A DNA stretch of 64,000 nucleotides, from contig NZ_CP026377.1 of assembly GCF_002953195.1 (NCBI RefSeq), positions 4,030,001-4,094,000 on the forward strand, read 5' to 3'. A program made the position numbers and the translations under genes. The DNA is from Mixta gaviniae (GTDB lineage Bacteria; Pseudomonadota; Gammaproteobacteria; Enterobacterales; Enterobacteriaceae). The notes below the pieces were generated by a model. That model saw nothing but the letters and a program-made list of their open reading frames with translations. It made no database searches and was not told the origin of the DNA. This document shows, one piece after another, positions 9,797 to 21,808 of the stretch; the first letter of the stretch is position 1; each line of letters begins with the position of its first letter.

Positions 9797-12237
9797 TTAT
9801 TTCCCGAGCCTGACACTTTTCAGACGCAACGCATTCACAATGACGCTGACGGAGGAAAGAGCCATGGCCGCCGCCGCAATAACTGGCGACAGCAGTATTC
9901 CATACACAGGATAAAGCAGACCTGCAGCCACAGGCACGCCAAGTGCGTTGTAGATAAATGCAAAAAACAGATTCTGTCGGATATTTTTCATGGTGATTTC
10001 TGACAGATGACGGGCCCTGTTCAGTATCATCAAGTCGCCTTTGAGAAGGGTGACTCCGGCACTTTCAATTGCCACATCTGTACCCGTTCCCATGGCTATA
10101 CCCACGTCAGCCGCTGCCAGCGCCGGGGCATCATTCACACCGTCTCCGGCCATCGCAACCACATGGCCAGACGCTTTCAGTCGGGTTATCACTGCTTTTT
10201 TGCCATCCGGCAGAATCCCGGCTTCAACCTCATCTATTCCCAGTTTCCGTGCGACTGCTTCAGCGGTAAGCTGGTTATCCCCGGTGAGCATAACGATGCG
10301 GATCCCCGCCTGACGCAAAGCTTTAAGCGCATCCGGCGTGGTTGCTTTCACGGGATCCGAGATAGCTATCAGGCCTGCAAGGTGCCCGTCTGTGGCCACA
10401 TAGATAACGGTAGCGCCTTCCATCCGCAACGTATCCGCAACGGCCTTTTGATTATCAATAACGATACTGTTTTCCTGCATAGCCAGTTCATTACCAATAA
10501 CAACCCGTTGACCTTCGACATCGCCTGAGACACCTTTACCCGACGGCGCATTGAAATGAGTGACTGCGGGTATTGCGATCCCCTTTTCCTGTGCTGCTTT
10601 AACTACTGCCATACCCAGCGGATGCTGCGAGCCTTTTTCCACTGCGGCCGTTACACGCAAAAGAGATGTTTCCCCACCCGGATTGAGACTGATAATCCCT
10701 GTCACCGTCGGCGAACCTTCCGTGAGCGTGCCTGTTTTGTCGACAACCAGCGTGTCCACTTTTTCAAGACGCTCAAGGGCTTCGGCATTCTTGATTAACA
10801 CCCCGGCCTGGGCTCCTTTGCCCACCCCCACCATTATCGACATCGGCGTGGCCAGCCCCAGCGCGCAGGGACAGGCAATAATCAGGACCGACACAGCCGC
10901 AATGAGACCGTGCGCCATCCTGGGCTCGGGCCCCCAGACAGACCAGATCATGAAAGCAACAACCGCGATAAGTATCACCAGAGGAACAAACCAGCCTGAA
11001 ACGCTGTCAGCCATTCTCTGGATGGGGGCCCGCGAACGCTGTGCATCAGCGACCATCTGAACAATTCGTGAGAGCATCGTTTCATCACCGACTTTCTCTG
11101 CACGGATGATAAGACTACCTGTCTGATTAATGGTCCCCCGATGACAGGGTCACCCTCCGTTTTGGTAACAGGCATAGATTCCCCGGTCACCATCGATTCA
11201 TCAACGGTTGTTTTGCCTTCGACCACGATACCGTCGACCGGAATACTCTCTCCAGGTCTGATGCGGAGCTTATCGCCAGGCAGGACATCTTCCGCATTAA
11301 TATCCGTTTCATGACCGTCTTGATCCAGCCGCCTGGCGGTTTTGGGGGCAAGGTTAAGAAGCGCAGTAATGGCACCTGAGGTTTGTTCCCTTGCCCGCAA
11401 TTCAAGGACCTGTCCCAGCAGAACAAGCACCGTAATAACAGCTGCGGCTTCAAAATAAATGGCCACCAGGCCATCCATGTTTCTGAACGATGCAGGAAAC
11501 CAGGAGGGGAAGACGGTTGCAATGACGCTGTAAACCCAGGCTACGCCGGTCCCCATTGCAACAAGGGTAAACATATTCAGGGAGCGGTTACGTAACGACA
11601 TTCCGGCCCGGGCGAAGAATGGCCAGCCACACCACAAAACGACAGGAGAGGCCAGAAGTAACTGCAGCCATGTGTTGTACTGTGGCGGTACTGTATTCCT
11701 CAAAGCGGGAAACAGATGAGAACCCATTTCGAGTATCAGAACCGGAAACGCCAGCAACAACCCCAGCCAGAAGCGTCTTGTCATGTCGCGAAGTTCATCA
11801 CTCGTCCCCGTGGATGCCGTAGCTACGAGCGGCTCCAGTGCCATTCCACAGACAGGACAGCTTCCGGGACCACTACGGCGTATCTCCGGATGCATCGGAC
11901 ATGTCCACACACCTTCAGAAATCTCTTTCTCCGCCTGGCGGTGAGACTGTTTTATCTTATCAGGGCTGACTTCATGGTGGTCGTGGTGATGGTGATGTTC
12001 ACTGGCATCTTCGGTAAAATAATGATCGGGATGGGCTTTAAATTTGCTCTCACAGCTGGCGGAGCAGAAATAAAGCTGATGGTCCTGGTATCGAATGCTG
12101 CTGTGCGCCTTGTCAGGCAGGATGACCATCCCGCACACGGGATCTCTCACCTTATGCAATGCGTGACTCTCGTCCGGGGATGATGTCTGCTCAGAAGCAG
12201 TCTGGTTGTTATGTTCCACTGCATTGTCATTTTTCAC
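9797..12237 (-). CDS. silP: SilP, Cu(I)/Ag(I)-exporting P-type ATPase (one-base frameshift)
   Basis: P1B-type ATPase that pumps Ag(I)/Cu(I) from cytosol to periplasm. Order of parts: a YHS-like Cys motif (DPVCGMVI ... FCSASC), a His stretch ([10 protein letters not shown]), a heavy-metal-binding motif (WTCPMHPEI ... [10 protein letters not shown]), membrane helices, TGES, the CPC metal site ([13 protein letters not shown]), the phosphorylation site DKTGTLTEG and [10 protein letters not shown]. The frame breaks at 11135-11139, five C where six would continue [17 protein letters not shown]. One restored base gives 813 residues. The GTG at 12237 is chosen because GGAG lies 9-12 bases before it. 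Confidence 0.93.
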
Positions 12238-12364
12238 AGTAACTCTCCTTATGCATATCTGAAGCATTTTCTGTCTTCAGGATATGTCATGGATGCGATT
12301 ACCACGAATGCCGCCGGCATAAGAGTGCCTGCTGCCGGCGTCCCGTTATCAGCCGTTCCGCTGA

Positions 12365-12805
12365 CTATTCGATTCGCTGGAAGACTTTTTTACTGCCCTC
12401 CGGTGAGAATGCGATAACATCGTAAGCCTCTTTTCGGGCCCCCATCTCCATTCCCGGACTTCCTGCTGGCATACCGGGGGTGGCGAGACCGTATATACCC
12501 GAACCAGACTGCATGGCCTTATGTATCGTTGCCGCAGGCACATGGCCTTCAATGATCAAATTACCTACAACCGCGGTATGACAACTTCGTAGTCCAGCAG
12601 GAACAGCATGCTTTTCTTTCAGGGCTGACAGCGCCTGATCATTCATGACGTGAGTTCGCACTTCGAACCCGTCTTTTTCCATCGCTTTGCCCCACAGGGA
12701 ACAACAGCCACAGTTTTCAGATTTGTACATATCAATGACTTTTTCACTCGCCATTGCAGGCAGTGACAGGCCGAGAGCCAGGGCCATTAGAACCACTTTT
12801 TTCAT
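12365..12805 (-). CDS. DUF411 periplasmic metal-binding protein (SilG/CopG-like)
   Basis: A 146-residue secreted protein with signal peptide MKKVVLMALALGLSLPAMA. The DUF411 domain carries the thioredoxin-fold-like metal site KSENCGCCSLW near residue 30, plus GLRSCHT and a Met-rich segment (GMPAGSPGMEMG). DUF411 proteins accompany Cu/Ag efflux genes and bind copper or silver in the periplasm; this one is often called SilG or CopG. It lies between silA and silP. The ATG at 12805 has AGAGG 6 bases upstream. A palindromic operator candidate lies at 12833-12848. Confidence 0.85.
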   Translation of the reverse strand: MKKVVLMALALGLSLPAMASEKVIDMYKSENCGCCSLWGKAMEKDGFEVRTHVMNDQALSALKEKHAVPAGLRSCHTAVVGNLIIEGHVPAATIHKAMQSGSGIYGLATPGMPAGSPGMEMGARKEAYDVIAFSPEGSKKVFQRIE

Positions 12806-12832
12806 ACTCACCTCTGTATATTATCGATATAA

Positions 12833-12848
12833 ACCCTGACGTCAGGGT
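12833..12848. promoter_or_regulatory. 16-bp perfect palindrome upstream of the DUF411 gene
   Basis: ACCCTGACGTCAGGGT lies 28-43 bases before the DUF411 start. The arms (ACCCTG/CAGGGT) equal those of the MerR-type operator at 39030-39050, but without the 9-base spacer. This suggests a metal-responsive operator giving the DUF411-silP segment its own promoter. The regulator is not known. Confidence 0.5.
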
Positions 12849-12891
12849 GAATCAGTGCAGAAGGACGCCCACTGGGGGCGCCCTTTCAGGG

Positions 12892-15800
12892 TTATGACAC
12901 GCTTTTTTTATGTCTGCGCAGCCAGATTAATTTGTAGGCGGCAGGAATAATGAACAGGGACAGCAGCGGAGCCGTGATCATCCCACCAATCATTGGCGCA
13001 GCAATACGGCTCATGACTTCTGAACCTGCGCCGGTTCCCCAGAGTATTGGCAGCAGACCCGCAATGATCACCGCCACGGTCATGGCTTTCGGCCGGACAC
13101 GCAGTACGGCACCATGATAGAGGGCTTCATCAAGACCTTCCGGTGTGAACGTCTCTTTACGGGACAATTCCGGGTGCGCTTCAATGGCATGACGCAGATA
13201 CATCAGCATGACCACGCCAAACTCTGCTGCCACCCCGGCCAGGGCGATAAACCCGGTTCCGGTCGCCACTGACATATGGAAGCCCTGCCAGTACAGGAAC
13301 CATATTCCGCCAACCAGGGCGAACGGCAGGCTCATCAGGATCAGCAGGGCTTCGTCAACCCGGCGGAATGCCAGATACAACAGGATGAAAATGATCATCA
13401 CCGTCATCGGCACCATCAGCTTCAGTTTCTTGTTGGCATGCTCAAGCAGTTCAAACTGTCCGGAGAATGCCACACTGGTTCCCGGTCTCAGTTTCACTTT
13501 CTCGCTGATGGCCGTCTTAATGTCGTTAACCACCGACACCATGTCCCTGCCGCGGGCATCAACATAAATCCAGCTGGCTGGCCGGGCATTTTCGGTTTTC
13601 AGCATGGTTGGTCCAGAAACGACGTTAATATCCGCGACATCGCCCAGCGTGATCTGCTGCTTCATCGGGGTCAGGATCGGCATCTGTTTCAGCGCCTGCG
13701 GACTGTTCCGGTAATCCTGCGGGTAGCGAATGTTAATAGGGTACCGGGCCACCCCTTCAACCGTCTCACCCACCATAGCACCTCCGATTGCTGAAGAGAC
13801 GAACAGCTGGACATCACCTACCGTCATCCCGTAGCGGGAGGCTTTCTCCCGGTTGATATCGATATCGATGTAGCGCCCGCCCTCAAGTCGCTCAGCCAGG
13901 ACAGACACCACGCCAGGCACGGTTTTGGCTACCGCCTCGATACTCTGCGCCGTCGCGTCGATATCGGACAGAACAGTCCCGGACACTTTGATACCTATCG
14001 GGCTTTTGATCCCGGTTGAGAGCATATCAATACGGTTACGGATAGGCGGCACCCAGAGGTTTGCCAGACCCGGTAAACGGACTGTCCTGTCGAGTTCATC
14101 AATAATCTTGTCAATTGTCATGCCGGGACGCCACTGATCCTCAGGTTTGAGCTGGATCGTGGTTTCCACCATTTCGAGCGGCGCGGAATCCGTTGCGGTC
14201 TCTGCTTTACCGGTCTTGCCAAATACAGAAGCCACTTCAGGAACGCTTTTGATTAACTTGTCTGTTGTCTGCAGGAGCGCTGCAGCTTCTGCCGGAGAGA
14301 CGCCAGGCAAGGTCGACGGCATATACAGCAGATCGCCCTCGTTAATCTTCGGCAGAAATTCACCGCCCACCTGACTCAGTGGCCAGATAACCGTGAAAAT
14401 GGACAAGGCCGCAACCAGCAGGGTTGTTTTTGGCCAGTGGAGGACCCGCAGCAGCAAAGGATGATACGCTTTGATCAGCACCCGGTTCAGGGGGTTACTT
14501 GTCTCGGCAGGAATTTTCCCCCGGATCCAGAATCCCATCAGAATAGGAATGACGATGATGGCCAGTGCGGCCGCTCCCGCCATGGAGTACGTTTTCGTGA
14601 ATGCCAGCGGGCCAAACAGACGACCTTCCTGCCCTTCCAGGGTAAAGATAGGAATAAAGGACAGGGTGATGATCAGCAGGCTAATGAACAACGCGGGTCC
14701 CACTTCCACGGAGGCGTCGGTAATCACCTTCCAGCGGGTGGCGTTGTCAATCTGCTCACCCGGATGCTGATGATCCCACTCCTCAAGCCGTTTGTGCGCA
14801 TTTTCAATCATCACAATGGCGGCATCCACCATCGCACCGACGGCAATCGCTATCCCTCCCAGCGACATGATATTGGCGTTCAGTCCCTGGAAGTGCATGA
14901 CGATAAAGGCGATACACAGGCCAAGCGGCAGAGAGATAATCGCCACCAGGGCAGAACGTACGTGCCACAGGAACAGAGCACAGACGATGGCCACCACGAT
15001 AAACTCTTCCAGAAGTTTGGAACTGAGGTTATCAATCGCCCGGTCGATTAACTGGCTGCGATCGTAGGTGGTCACGATTTCAACGCCTTCCGGCAGGCTG
15101 GCCTTCAGCGTCTCCAGTTTATCCCTCACTGCCGTGATAACGTCGCGCGCATTTTTACCCGACCGCAGGATCACCACGCCGCCAGCGACTTCTCCCTGGC
15201 CGTTCAGCTCGGCAATACCACGCCTCATTTCGGGCCCGGTCTGCACGCGGGCAACATCCCGCAGATAAACCGGCACGCCGTTCTCACCTGTTTTCAGGAC
15301 GATGTTATTAAAATCATCAATGCTCTGAAGATAACCGCTGGCACGGACCATATACTCCGCTTCGGCCATTTCAACGGATGAGCCACCGGCCTCCTGGTTA
15401 GACGATTCAAGTGCCTGTTTCACTTCGGGCAGGCTGATACCGTACTGGGACAGTTTTACCGGATTGACCTGAATCTGGTACTGTTTCACCACGCCGCCAA
15501 CCGAAGCGACCTCAGCCACGTTCGGGATGGTTTTCAGCTCAAATTTCAGGAACCAGTCCTGCAGAGAGCGCAGTTCTGAAAGGTCGTGTTTTCCGTTGCG
15601 ATCGACAAGGGCATATTCAAATATCCAGCCCACTCCCGTGGCGTCCGGGCCGATTTCAGAGCTCACACCCGCAGGCAGTTTGCCCTGAACCTGATTCAGG
15701 TATTCCAGCACGCGCGAACGGGCCCAGTACAGATCGGTGCCGTCTTCAAAAATGACATACACATACGAATCACCGAACTGTGAAAAGCCACGCACGGTTT

Positions 15801-16038
15801 TTGCGCCAGGTACGGACAGCATGGTGGTGGTAAGCGGATAGGTGACCTGGTTTTCTACAATCTGCGGGGCCTGTCCGGGATAGCTGGTTTTAATAATGAC
15901 CTGCACATCTGACAGGTCAGGCAGCGCATCGACCGGCGTGTTAATTATCGTCCATGTGCCCCAGATGCTGAGAAACAGTGCGCCCATCATGACCAGGAAA
16001 CGGTTGGCGACAGAGCGCCGGATAATCCATTCAATCAT
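12892..16038 (-). CDS. silA: SilA, RND-family Ag(I)/Cu(I) efflux pump
   Basis: Heavy-metal-efflux RND transporter of 1048 residues, the proton-driven inner-membrane engine of the SilCBA envelope-spanning pump. It starts [20 protein letters not shown], has twelve predicted helices and two large periplasmic loops, and closely resembles CusA. The central helix with the essential acidic proton-relay residues ([24 protein letters not shown]) is present, as are the Met residues expected for a Cu/Ag relay. It follows silB by 10 bp in the silCFBA operon. Confidence 0.96.
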   Translation of the reverse strand: MIEWIIRRSVANRFLVMMGALFLSIWGTWTIINTPVDALPDLSDVQVIIKTSYPGQAPQIVENQVTYPLTTTMLSVPGAKTVRGFSQFGDSYVYVIFEDGTDLYWARSRVLEYLNQVQGKLPAGVSSEIGPDATGVGWIFEYALVDRNGKHDLSELRSLQDWFLKFELKTIPNVAEVASVGGVVKQYQIQVNPVKLSQYGISLPEVKQALESSNQEAGGSSVEMAEAEYMVRASGYLQSIDDFNNIVLKTGENGVPVYLRDVARVQTGPEMRRGIAELNGQGEVAGGVVILRSGKNARDVITAVRDKLETLKASLPEGVEIVTTYDRSQLIDRAIDNLSSKLLEEFIVVAIVCALFLWHVRSALVAIISLPLGLCIAFIVMHFQGLNANIMSLGGIAIAVGAMVDAAIVMIENAHKRLEEWDHQHPGEQIDNATRWKVITDASVEVGPALFISLLIITLSFIPIFTLEGQEGRLFGPLAFTKTYSMAGAAALAIIVIPILMGFWIRGKIPAETSNPLNRVLIKAYHPLLLRVLHWPKTTLLVAALSIFTVIWPLSQVGGEFLPKINEGDLLYMPSTLPGVSPAEAAALLQTTDKLIKSVPEVASVFGKTGKAETATDSAPLEMVETTIQLKPEDQWRPGMTIDKIIDELDRTVRLPGLANLWVPPIRNRIDMLSTGIKSPIGIKVSGTVLSDIDATAQSIEAVAKTVPGVVSVLAERLEGGRYIDIDINREKASRYGMTVGDVQLFVSSAIGGAMVGETVEGVARYPINIRYPQDYRNSPQALKQMPILTPMKQQITLGDVADINVVSGPTMLKTENARPASWIYVDARGRDMVSVVNDIKTAISEKVKLRPGTSVAFSGQFELLEHANKKLKLMVPMTVMIIFILLYLAFRRVDEALLILMSLPFALVGGIWFLYWQGFHMSVATGTGFIALAGVAAEFGVVMLMYLRHAIEAHPELSRKETFTPEGLDEALYHGAVLRVRPKAMTVAVIIAGLLPILWGTGAGSEVMSRIAAPMIGGMITAPLLSLFIIPAAYKLIWLRRHKKSVS

Positions 16039-16048
16039 CGTCGTCTCC

Positions 16049-17341
16049 TCAGTGCCCTGAATGCATATTTACAGGCTGCTCAGACATTGCTGGCATACTG
16101 TTTTCTGTTTTTTCAGGGTGGCGCATACGTTCCAGCGCGCCCGTAATATTGGCTTCGGAGTCAATGAGGAACAGGCCACTGACCACCACGGTATCGCCTT
16201 CATTCAGGCCGGAGCCAATGCCGGACTGTTGCTGTGATTCATGCAGAACGTGGATCTGTTTCGGCACAAACTTGCCTTCATCATCAACAGTAATCACGCG
16301 CTGTTCTTTGCCGGTATCGATAACGGCCTGGCTTGGTATCAGCAGCATCTCCTGGCTCTTGGTATTCAGTTTCAGATAGGCATTCATGCCCGGCTTGAGA
16401 AACTCATCCTTATTAGAAACCTGGAGACGGACCTGAAGCGTACGGGTTGTCTGATCCACGCTGGGAAGAATGTTCCATTTTTCGACATGGAATGTTTTAT
16501 CCGGATAAGCCGGTACCGAAATTTCAAACTGCGACGTATCTTTCAGCAGATATGCGATAGATTCTGGCACTGCAGCGCTGATCCAGACCGGGTCCATCCC
16601 CTGAATCTGAGCCACTACTTTATCTTTCGAAATATTCATTCCGGTGCGCAGGTCAAACGCAGTAATGACACCATCAATAGGTGCTTTAATGGTAAAACGG
16701 GTCTGGATTGTGCGGGTTGAACGCAGCCTTTGAATATCCTCTTCCGGCATACCAGCTAGACGAAGTCGCTCCAGAACCCCTTTTATCTGGGTTGACGTAC
16801 CGCCTGTACCGGATAACAGCAGGAACTCACTTTGTGCCTCAACCCATTCAGGAATGGTGATATCGATAAGCGGAGTGCCTTTCTTCACATGATCGCCAAT
16901 CGTCAGGGGATACACTTTTTCGACGAAACCGTCAGAGCGCGCCTGCACAATGACAAACTGATACTCGTTGTAACTGACATTAGCCGGGATTGTCTGAGAA
17001 TAATTCAGCATTCCTCGCGTGACTTTTTGCGTTTTTAATCCCAGATTCTGAACCTGCGTTGGATCGATACGGATCCCGCCACTGCTTTTATCGCCGCTTT
17101 CATCAGCATATTTTGGCACCAGGTCCATATCCATAAAGGGAGATTTTCCGGGTTTATCAAATTTGGTATCCGGTTTCATCGGGTCATACCAGAAAAGTAC
17201 CTTTCGCTCCGGTGCCTTTTGTTCGGTTTGTACTGTTTTTTGTGATGAGTTTACATACTGCCAGGCAGTAACCGATATCAGCCCTCCTGCTATGAGGCTG
17301 CTGATAATTATTGCAGCATATTTTATCTTTAAAGAAGCCAT
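16049..17341 (-). CDS. silB: SilB, membrane-fusion protein of the silver/copper pump
   Basis: Periplasmic adaptor (MFP) of 430 residues linking SilA to the outer-membrane channel SilC. An N-terminal membrane anchor (about 7-28) precedes a metal-binding segment ([21 protein letters not shown]), then lipoyl-like, alpha-hairpin and beta-barrel domains. The C-terminus has a Met/His tail ([15 protein letters not shown]). By analogy with CusB it takes Ag(I)/Cu(I) from SilF and activates SilA. It lies between silF and silA. Confidence 0.95.
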   Translation of the reverse strand: MASLKIKYAAIIISSLIAGGLISVTAWQYVNSSQKTVQTEQKAPERKVLFWYDPMKPDTKFDKPGKSPFMDMDLVPKYADESGDKSSGGIRIDPTQVQNLGLKTQKVTRGMLNYSQTIPANVSYNEYQFVIVQARSDGFVEKVYPLTIGDHVKKGTPLIDITIPEWVEAQSEFLLLSGTGGTSTQIKGVLERLRLAGMPEEDIQRLRSTRTIQTRFTIKAPIDGVITAFDLRTGMNISKDKVVAQIQGMDPVWISAAVPESIAYLLKDTSQFEISVPAYPDKTFHVEKWNILPSVDQTTRTLQVRLQVSNKDEFLKPGMNAYLKLNTKSQEMLLIPSQAVIDTGKEQRVITVDDEGKFVPKQIHVLHESQQQSGIGSGLNEGDTVVVSGLFLIDSEANITGALERMRHPEKTENSMPAMSEQPVNMHSGH

Positions 17342-17454
17342 ACAATTTCTCGCTGAAAAATCAAAACACCTGGCATATGCGCCCGATCATTCATTCACAG
17401 TAATCCCTTAATGAATGTTCAGGCGCACTGGATGTATTCGCTCCGGACTGATAA

Positions 17455-17808
17455 TCAGGATTGCGTAACGTTAATGCTTTTGAGTAAGGAGATATTGCCC
17501 TGCTGAATAAACGAGAAATCGACATGGTTGCCGGTTTTCAGGGCATTGATAGCGTCGTCTGCATTAACAAAAGTGAAGCGCATGGTCATTGCAGGCCAGC
17601 CCACAGCAGGGATTGCTTCGTGCGAAATGGTAATCTTTTTACTATTCATATCAATGTCTTTAACGACACCGGTGCCCTTGATAACCTGCTGTACCGAAGC
17701 ATCACTGGCAGCATTCATATCGCCATGCTGATGTGTTTCAGCATGAAGACCGGCAGAAAACATGACAGAGAAGGCACCAAATAAAACGGCTTTAAGTGAA
17801 TTACGCAT
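17455..17808 (-). CDS. silF: SilF, periplasmic Ag(I)/Cu(I) metallochaperone
   Basis: CusF-like small periplasmic protein of 117 residues that hands metal to SilB. It has a signal peptide (ends GLHAE), a His-rich start (THQHGDMN), and the CusF-type site with ISHEAIPAVGWPAMTMRF, where H, W, M and M form the metal and cation-pi site. Gene order silC-silF-silB-silA matches cusCFBA. About 110 bp separate it from silB. Confidence 0.95.
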   Translation of the reverse strand: MRNSLKAVLFGAFSVMFSAGLHAETHQHGDMNAASDASVQQVIKGTGVVKDIDMNSKKITISHEAIPAVGWPAMTMRFTFVNADDAINALKTGNHVDFSFIQQGNISLLKSINVTQS

Positions 17809-17836
17809 TTTTAATTTCCTGATTAATTAAATAAAT

Positions 17837-19221
17837 TTACTCTACCCAACCGCCACCCAGCGCGGTAAACAGATTAATTTCGTTAACCTGTCGGGAATAG
17901 GTAAGATCGAGAATGGTTTGCTGCGTAGCGAAGAGGGAACGTTCTGCATCCAGCACTTCGATGTAACTGACAGCACCACTTGCATATAATCCTCTGGCAC
18001 GCTGGAGAGTTATCTGAAGTGAATCAAGATAACGCTGCTGTGACTCAAGTTGCTGGCTAAGGCTGTCGCGCAGCGCAAGCGTGTCGGAAACATCCTTAAA
18101 GGCTGACTGAATTTTTTGTTCGTAATTAACCACCGATTGTTGCTGGCGAATTTCAGCCAGCTTCAGATTGGCTTTATTCCTGCCAGCATTAAAAATAGGA
18201 ATTTCAATTTTAGGGATAAAATTCCACATTCCACTTCCTGACGTAAACAGGCTTGACAGCTCCGTACTGCTTGCGGAAAGACCACTGGTCAGGGTAATGG
18301 AGGGGAAAAAGGCCGCTCGCGCTGCGCCAATATTGGCATCAGCCGCTTTCAGCTGATATTCCGCTTCCATAATATCCGGTCGCTGCAGCAAAATTTGTGA
18401 AGATAGATTTGGTGGCAATTTTACTGGTGCGATCTCCCCGCCTTTCATCCCTTTTTCTGACGGAAGTGCGCGGTACGTTCCCAGCACCAGTTGCAGGGCA
18501 TTGTTTGCCTGAGCCAGATCGCCTTCTCGTTTGGCTATTTCGGCGCGGGTACTTTCGATTTGTCCTCTCGCCTGTTCAAGTGCCAGAACGTTCGTACTCC
18601 CGGTCACGAGCTGTTGCTCAACGAAAGCATAGGACTGTTCATAATTTTTCAGCGTTTCCCGCGCAATACGGAGTTGTTCGTACGCCAGTTGCTGGCTGAA
18701 ATAGCTCTGTGAAACGTTGGAGACCAGCAGGATGTGTACGGCCCGACGGGCTTCTTCGCTGGCAAAGTAGTTCTGGCGGTCAGCATCACTCATGTTCTTA
18801 AGTTTGCCGAAAAAATCGAGCTCATAGCTGAGCTCCAGTCTCGCGTCGTACTCCTGTGTGGTCGGCTTGTCACCTTTCAGACCACCGCTGTATGTTATCC
18901 CGGATGAGGCATTCAGCTGGGGTAACGATCTGCATCCGTGACGTTGAACTGGGCTCGGGCCTCTTCAACCTTCAGGGCAGCCATTCTCAAATCACGGTTA
19001 TTAGTCAGAGCTTCACCGATCAACCGGGTAACCTGGGGATCGACAAAAAAGTTACGCCAGCCCGTATCCTGATAGCCATTTACCGCTGGCGTCAGGCTGT
19101 TATGGGACAGTGAAAACTGCTGGGGTACCGGTGCTGCGGGCCGCTGATATTCAGGCGCAAGCGACACGCAGCCTGCCAGGATGAATATCGTGCTAATGCT
19201 GAGTAATTTTAATTTGAACAT
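17837..19221 (-). CDS. silC: SilC, outer-membrane factor of the silver/copper pump (one-base frameshift)
   Basis: TolC/CusC-type outer-membrane channel lipoprotein. The start MFKLKLLSISTIFILAGC at 19221 has a lipobox (LAGC). Two outer-membrane efflux domains follow, with long alpha-helical stretches. The frame breaks at 18919-18922: four G (C on the coding strand) where five would continue VTDADRYP|QLNASSGITYSGG. With one base restored the product is 461 residues, the normal SilC length. It is the first gene of silCFBA, divergent from silRS across a CusR-like box. Confidence 0.93.
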
Positions 19222-19323
19222 AACGCTTCTCGTCCAGGCAGACCTGGTAAATGGTTCAAATGAAGTCCAGAGTATTGATAGGGGTACTTTACCTAACGCT
19301 CTCTGTTTGCCGAGTGACAGGAT

Positions 19324-19341
19324 AATGACAATGTTGTCATT
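19324..19341. promoter_or_regulatory. SilR/CusR box in the silC-silR intergenic region
   Basis: The perfect palindrome AATGACAA-TG-TTGTCATT lies between divergent silC and silR. It is essentially the known CusR box (AATGACAA, two bases, TTGTCATT), so phospho-SilR should activate silCFBA and probably silRS from here. Confidence 0.85.
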
Positions 19342-19410
19342 TTTGCTGTAATCCGTTGATAACGATCGTGGGCGCAATAGAATGACATTAGCAGCCAGCC
19401 GGGGAGCAAG

Positions 19411-20091
19411 ATGAAAATATTGATCGTCGAAGACGAAATTAAAACAGGTGAATATCTCAGCAAAGGGCTTACAGAGGCAGGGTTCGTAGTGGATCACGCT
19501 GATAATGGTCTTACCGGATATCATCTCGCCATGACAGCCGAGTATGATTTAGTCATTCTGGATATCATGCTACCTGATGTGAACGGCTGGGATATCATCC
19601 GCATGCTGCGCACTGCCGGAAAGGGTATGCCGGTCTTACTGCTGACAGCCCTCGGCACGATCGAACATAGGGTCAAAGGACTGGAACTGGGTGCGGACGA
19701 TTATCTGGTTAAACCCTTTGCGTTTGCCGAACTGCTCGCCCGGGTGAGAACCCTTCTGAGGCGGGGAAACACGATGATCACGGAAAGCCAGTTTAAGGTG
19801 GCTGACCTCTCGATTGATCTCGTATCCAGAAAAGTCAGTCGCGCCGGAAACCGCATTGTGCTCACCAGTAAAGAGTTCAGCCTGCTGGAATTCTTCATTC
19901 GCCATCAGGGAGAGGTTCTTCCCCGCTCCCTGATTGCCTCTCAGGTCTGGGACATGAATTTTGACAGCGACACTAATGCGATCGATGTCGCAGTAAAGCG
20001 ACTCCGCGCTAAAATAGACAACGATTACGAGACAAAGCTGATCCAGACAGTCCGGGGCGTGGGCTACATGCTGGAGGTCCCGGATGCATAG
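19411..20091 (+). CDS. silR: SilR, silver/copper response regulator
   Basis: OmpR-family response regulator of 226 residues. Receiver acidic pair E7/D8, phospho-acceptor D51 (ILDIMLP), conserved K in LVKPF, and a C-terminal winged helix ending [13 protein letters not shown]. It activates silE and silCFBA. It overlaps silS by 8 bp. It is close to PcoR and CusR, so cross-talk is plausible; the very similar TGACA boxes upstream of pcoE and silE support this. Confidence 0.95.
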   Translation: MKILIVEDEIKTGEYLSKGLTEAGFVVDHADNGLTGYHLAMTAEYDLVILDIMLPDVNGWDIIRMLRTAGKGMPVLLLTALGTIEHRVKGLELGADDYLVKPFAFAELLARVRTLLRRGNTMITESQFKVADLSIDLVSRKVSRAGNRIVLTSKEFSLLEFFIRHQGEVLPRSLIASQVWDMNFDSDTNAIDVAVKRLRAKIDNDYETKLIQTVRGVGYMLEVPDA

Positions 20092-21559
20092 CAAACCTTC
20101 CAGACGCCCTTTCTCACTCGCTCTGCGGCTGACCTTTTTTATCAGCCTGTCCACGATACTGGCTTTTATCGCCTTCACCTGGTTTATGCTGCATTCTGTT
20201 GAAAATCATTTTGCCGAGCAGGATGTCAGCGATCTTCAACAAATCAGCACCACACTGAACCGTATACTGCAGTCCCCGGTGGATCCGGATGATAAAAAAA
20301 TAAGCAAAATAAAGGAATCAATTGCCAGCTACCGCAACGTTGCCCTTTTGCTCCTCAATCCCAGGGGTGAAGTGCTCTTTAGCTCAGCTCAGGGGGCGGC
20401 ACTACGCCCGGCAGTGAATTCAGCAGATTTTAGCGAGCACAGCCGCGCACGGGATGTCTTTCTCTGGACGGTGGAGGATCCTGCGGGACCGATGGATACC
20501 GGGTCCGAAATGAAGATGGAAACATACAGGATTATCGCCTCCTCTGGTCAGGCGATATTTCAGGGCAAACAGCAGAACTATGTCATGCTGACTGGCCTAT
20601 CCATTAATTTCCATCTCCATTACCTCGATGCGCTGAAAAAGAACCTGATTGCGATTGCCGTCGTGATAAGCCTGTTGATTGTTCTGATCATTCGAATCGC
20701 TGTCCGTCAGGGGCACCTGCCCCTTCGTAATGTCAGCAATGCCATTAAAAACATCACCTCCGAGAATCTTGATGCGCGACTGGAACCGACACGCGTTCCC
20801 ATTGAGCTGGAGCAACTGGTTATCTCGTTCAATCATATGATTGGAAAGATTGAGGATGTCTTTACCCGCCAGGCCAATTTCTCTGCCGATATCGCGCATG
20901 AGATCAGAACGCCCATCACCAATCTGGTGACGCAGACTGAAATCGCACTGAGTCAGGATCGAACACAGAGGGAACTTGAGGATGTCCTCTATTCCAGTCT
21001 TGAAGAGTATAACCGGATGACCAAAATGGTCAGCGATATGCTGTTCCTGGCACAGGCAGATAATAATCAGCTGATACCTGACAGGGTCATGTTTGACCTC
21101 AGAGCGGAAGTCATGAAAGTCTTCGAGTTTTTCGAAGCCTGGGCCGAAGAACGCAATATCACGCTCAAATTTAACGGGATGCCCTGTCTGGTCGAGGGAG
21201 ATCCACAAATGTTTAGAAGAGCGATCAATAATCTGTTATCCAATGCCCTGCGTTATACCCCTGAGGGACAGGCAATCACCGTCTCAATAAGAAAACAGGG
21301 GAGCTTTTTTGACCTTGTGATTGAAAATCCGGGGAAACCAATCCCTGAAGAGCATTTATCAAGGCTGTTTGACCGTTTTTATCGGGTGGATCCGTCCAGA
21401 CAACGAAAAGGAGAAGGCAGCGGCATCGGTCTTGCGATTGTGAAGTCAATCGTGGAAGCACATCACGGAAGAGTGCATGTGGAATCGGATATACGCTCGA
21501 CACGTTTTATTTTATCCGTACCCAGACTGGAGAAAATGATTCCGGATCCCCAACACTGA
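20084..21559 (+). CDS. silS: SilS, silver/copper sensor histidine kinase
   Basis: Membrane sensor kinase of 491 residues that controls SilR. An N-terminal membrane segment (about 15-36), periplasmic sensor domain, second membrane segment (about 184-206), HAMP, H-box [15 protein letters not shown], and the ATPase boxes NLLSNALRY and EGSGIGLAI are visible. Its start overlaps the end of silR, so the two are coupled. The family is CusS/SilS. Confidence 0.95.
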   Translation: MHSKPSRRPFSLALRLTFFISLSTILAFIAFTWFMLHSVENHFAEQDVSDLQQISTTLNRILQSPVDPDDKKISKIKESIASYRNVALLLLNPRGEVLFSSAQGAALRPAVNSADFSEHSRARDVFLWTVEDPAGPMDTGSEMKMETYRIIASSGQAIFQGKQQNYVMLTGLSINFHLHYLDALKKNLIAIAVVISLLIVLIIRIAVRQGHLPLRNVSNAIKNITSENLDARLEPTRVPIELEQLVISFNHMIGKIEDVFTRQANFSADIAHEIRTPITNLVTQTEIALSQDRTQRELEDVLYSSLEEYNRMTKMVSDMLFLAQADNNQLIPDRVMFDLRAEVMKVFEFFEAWAEERNITLKFNGMPCLVEGDPQMFRRAINNLLSNALRYTPEGQAITVSIRKQGSFFDLVIENPGKPIPEEHLSRLFDRFYRVDPSRQRKGEGSGIGLAIVKSIVEAHHGRVHVESDIRSTRFILSVPRLEKMIPDPQH

Positions 21560-21572
21560 GAATAAAGATTTA

Positions 21573-21590
21573 AATGACAAAGATGTCATT
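21573..21590. promoter_or_regulatory. SilR/CusR box upstream of silE
   Basis: Inverted repeat AATGACA-AAGA-TGTCATT lies 13 bases past the silS stop and about 220 bp before silE. The arms match the box at 19324-19341, with a wider centre. It probably gives silE its own silver-inducible promoter. Confidence 0.7.
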
Positions 21591-21808
21591 AGCCTGTCAT
21601 GCAGCAAACAGAAGCCATTCGATATAATTAGTGCAACTTATCAGGAAGGCTGGATTGCTTCATCAATACCCGGCGTCAGAGTACGCCAGGAATGAATATC
21701 CAGCCATCTCCCGGAGAAATAAGAACTGCCGAACCTGTTTAAGTTATGAAACTGAAAACACCGGTTGTACTTCCCCGGACATCATTAATTGAGAAATGGA
21801 GAGTTATC

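Noticed and set aside
12313..12340. CGCCGGCA...TGCCGGCG hairpin after the DUF411 gene as a terminator
   Set aside because: A good 8-bp stem but no T-run on either strand; could only attenuate silP transcription, so not listed as a terminator.
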